Source: Massilia agrisoli
GTDB lineage: Bacteria; Pseudomonadota; Gammaproteobacteria; Burkholderiales; Burkholderiaceae_D
Reading direction: 5' to 3'
NCBI RefSeq assembly: GCF_020831365.1
Contig: NZ_JAJHPV010000013.1
Span: 992,001 to 1,056,000 of the forward strand
DNA: 64,000 bases
The position numbers were made by a program, and so were the translations under genes. Below, one piece after another: positions 62,406 to 64,000 of this stretch. A model generated the notes under the pieces. The model saw nothing but the letters and a program-made list of their open reading frames with translations. It did not search any database and was not told where the DNA came from. Positions within the stretch are counted from its first letter, which is position 1. Each line of letters begins with the position of its first letter.

Positions 62406-62977
62406 TGTTTCAGCCTGCGGTAGGTGAGGATGCAGCCAAGGCCGCCGACGCCGAACAGCACGTACAGCAGCGGCACGCGCACCAGCGCCACCAGCACGAA
62501 GGCCAGCGCGGCCAGCGCCACGCCCCAGGCCAGTGGCAGCGGATGCCGCGCCAGCGCGGTGGACAGCCGCAGGCCGGCGGCGCCGATCATGCCGGCGGCC
62601 ACGGCCGCCATGCCGCGCAAGGCGCCGTCGACGCCGGGATGGCCGGCATAATGACTGTGCAGCATCGCCAGCAGGATGACGACGACCAGCGGGACCGCCA
62701 GCATGCCGGCCAGCGCCGACAGCGCCCCCGGCAGGCCGAAATAGCGTCCGCCGATCATCATCGACAGGTTGACGACATTCGGCCCCGGCATTACCTGCGC
62801 AACGGCCCAGTCCTCGATGAACTCTTCCTGGGTCAGCCAGCGTTTGCGCTCGACCAGTTCGCGCTGGACAACCGCGAGCACGCCGCCGAAGCCTTGCAGG
62901 GCCAGCAGGGTGAATGAAACGAACAGGTCAGTGAGGGAATGCGGACGGGCGTGCGTTGCATCTTGCGGAAGGCTCAT
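62402..62977 (-). CDS. chromate transporter, half-size subunit 1
   Basis: A 191-residue membrane protein with about six helices. TLLALQGFGGVLAVVQRELVERKRWLTQEEF and WAVAQVMPGPNVVNLSMMIGGRYFG match the CHR signatures. Together with the overlapping second gene it makes one two-subunit chromate-type permease with opposite membrane orientation of the halves, by family knowledge. ATG 62977. Confidence 0.92.
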   Translation of the reverse strand: MSLPQDATHARPHSLTDLFVSFTLLALQGFGGVLAVVQRELVERKRWLTQEEFIEDWAVAQVMPGPNVVNLSMMIGGRYFGLPGALSALAGMLAVPLVVVILLAMLHSHYAGHPGVDGALRGMAAVAAGMIGAAGLRLSTALARHPLPLAWGVALAALAFVLVALVRVPLLYVLFGVGGLGCILTYRRLKQ

Positions 62978-63017
62978 TCCCCATTATCGCGCCTGCATTG
63001 CTGCTTGTCCACGCCGG

Positions 63018-63194
63018 CTAGCCGCCGCCGATGCCGTGGATAACCTTGCCGGTTCCTCCGCAGTTGGGACAGGGCCGGCCGTCGCCCAGCTTGCCGCTGC
63101 CGCTGCATTCGTCGCAGATATCCTCGCCGCTACCGGGGGTGCCGGGCTCGGCGTCGTCGCCAGGATTGAGTTTGGGGTCGAAGTGGGTTGCCAT
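63018..63194 (-). CDS. 58-residue zinc-ribbon microprotein (DnaJ-type CxxCxGxG)
   Basis: A short gene with ATG at 63194 and TAG at 63018. The product has an acidic, Gly/Pro-rich N-terminus followed by CDECSGSGKL and CPNCGGTGKV, two CxxCxGxG half-sites 11 residues apart that form one DnaJ-like zinc finger, and a Gly-rich tail. An AAGGA site lies 7 nt upstream. No J domain. It could be a small adaptor or metal-binding protein; role unknown. It is 40 bp upstream of the chromate transporter genes and could share their transcript. Confidence 0.75.
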   Translation of the reverse strand: MATHFDPKLNPGDDAEPGTPGSGEDICDECSGSGKLGDGRPCPNCGGTGKVIHGIGGG

Positions 63195-63428
63195 GTCAAA
63201 TCCTTTTCATCGGATGGAAAAACGCACTGCATTCGTGCGTCGATTCTAGCCCGGCGCCCGGGCGCGGCACGTTCCGTTTCCGCATGGCTGCAAACGCTCA
63301 TCAATGCTTGCTGCACAACTTAATAATTACCCATTTTGATGGAAACCTGACATTGACTTTGAGGTTTATTGGGGGATACTCCGATAGCAGCAAAATTGAT
63401 CCGTGTCAGACAATGCGAGGGAGTTGCG

Positions 63429-63641
63429 ATGAATCAATACCAATACGCCGGTGCAAACGTGGCGCTTGTCGAACCACCCTACGAACGCACAGATGCCCGG
63501 CGGCGCGATATTGTGAACCACGCAATTTCCGTCCAGGAAGCCAGCAATACAGTTGCTGCGCTTGAGTACCTCAAATCCCATGGCATCTCGCCGAAGGTCA
63601 TCGAGCGCGTGCTGCTCGAACCAGCCCGGCGCAGGCATTAA
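63429..63641 (+). CDS. 70-residue hypothetical protein
   Basis: A small soluble protein from ATG 63429, preceded by GAGGGAG at good spacing. The N-terminus is polar and the C-terminal half helical (VQEASNTVAALEYLKSHGISPKVIERVLLEP), a shape like a small helix-turn-helix or adaptor, though I do not recognise a family. The surrounding intergenic DNA is AT-richer than the rest of the window. It is the last gene before the origin-like region. Confidence 0.65.
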   Translation: MNQYQYAGANVALVEPPYERTDARRRDIVNHAISVQEASNTVAALEYLKSHGISPKVIERVLLEPARRRH

Positions 63642-63736
63642 CTGTCCCCCAGTGTTTCCGCACCTTGCCAGCAGGGTGTACTTCATATCAAAAAGTCATC
63701 GATCGCGCGCGGATTCCGCCGCTTCCTGCGCCCGGG

Positions 63737-63935
63737 TTATGCACAAAAAATTCCCAAAAGAATTTTTCAAATTCTTTTTCCCACTGATGCGGTTGACTTT
63801 TTAAGCTGTTGATTTTTAAGGGTAAATACTTCTGCCTGTGGAATGGGCATTTTGTTGAAACCCGCGTCAGCATTGGCTTCCGGGGTGTCAAGAGGGGCTT
63901 TTCCACAAAGTTATACACAGCGAATGTGGATATCT
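63737..63935. other. probable replication origin region (oriC-like)
   Basis: DnaA-box matches: TTATGCACA (63737-63745), TTTTCCACA (63899-63907) and TTATACACA (63911-63919) all fit TTWTNCACA; TGTGGATAT (63925-63933) is a reverse-strand box with one mismatch, and TGTGGAATG (63837) a weaker one. An A/T-rich tract (63744-63782, runs of A and T) could be the unwinding element. No gene is seen from 63642 to the window end. In Betaproteobacteria oriC lies beside dnaA, which would be just beyond the right edge. Confidence 0.65.
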
Positions 63936-64000
63936 GAAAAAGTGCTTTAGTTACGGCTACTTAGCGCAGGAATCCAGACGCATTGCTGAGATATCGCAAA

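Overview
The window is about 64 kb of GC-rich, tightly packed chromosomal DNA. Its gene content and protein sequences point to a betaproteobacterium of the Oxalobacteraceae (Massilia/Telluria/Duganella type): a Burkholderiales-type porin, a NirBD/NasA nitrate assimilation cluster under an ANTAR regulator, many GGDEF/EAL proteins, DUF3667, and a FeeM-like acyltransferase. I infer the lineage from similarity only. I saw no rRNA, tRNA, CRISPR array, insertion sequence or prophage.

Layout. 1-6041: a co-directional signalling operon, cut at the left edge, with a PAS-GGDEF-EAL-REC protein, an HDOD protein, a soluble histidine kinase, a REC plus degenerate HD-GYP protein and a REC-only protein. 6051-13287: a DMT permease, a second GGDEF-EAL protein, a TehB-like methyltransferase, an unrecognised ATP-grasp-like protein, a lipid-kinase-type protein and a cold-shock/excalibur fusion. 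13378-20757: mostly cell-wall enzymes (L,D-transpeptidase, lytic transglycosylase, amidase with an apparently non-ATG start, class A PBP). 20844-26652: an SGNH hydrolase / NodU-type carbamoyltransferase / small-protein cassette with overlapping genes, then a membrane acyltransferase and a YdjM-like membrane protein. 26804-37681: porin, nicotinamidase, a PRPP-synthase-like gene and hydrolase behind an FNR-like box, PpnP, a four-gene ABC exporter operon read from a phosphotransferase-like gene, a universal stress protein and a histidine phosphatase.

37747-46788 is the best-defined regulatory system. nasT (ANTAR antiterminator) and the narK-nirB-nirD-oxidoreductase-nasA operon each have a sigma-54-type -24/-12 element. 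The narK leader carries two hexaloop hairpins, both with A at loop position 1 and G at position 4, followed by an intrinsic terminator that ends 14 nt before the narK ATG. This suggests nitrogen limitation (sigma-54/NtrC) controls initiation and nitrate (NasT) controls elongation. No nasS sensor gene lies beside nasT.

46878-62977: DUF3667 protein, FeeM-like acyltransferase, a 7TM GGDEF-EAL protein, then a stress block (erythromycin-esterase-like protein, SRPBCC protein, phosphoribosyltransferase, two Hsp20 proteins, HdeD-like protein, accessory Lon), S-formylglutathione hydrolase, DUF1353 and a two-gene chromate transporter. The lon 3' end plus its downstream hairpins is amplified into four 187-bp tandem copies. 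The last ~270 bases (63737 onward) are AT-rich with several DnaA-box matches and look like part of a chromosomal replication origin, so the right edge probably lies next to dnaA.
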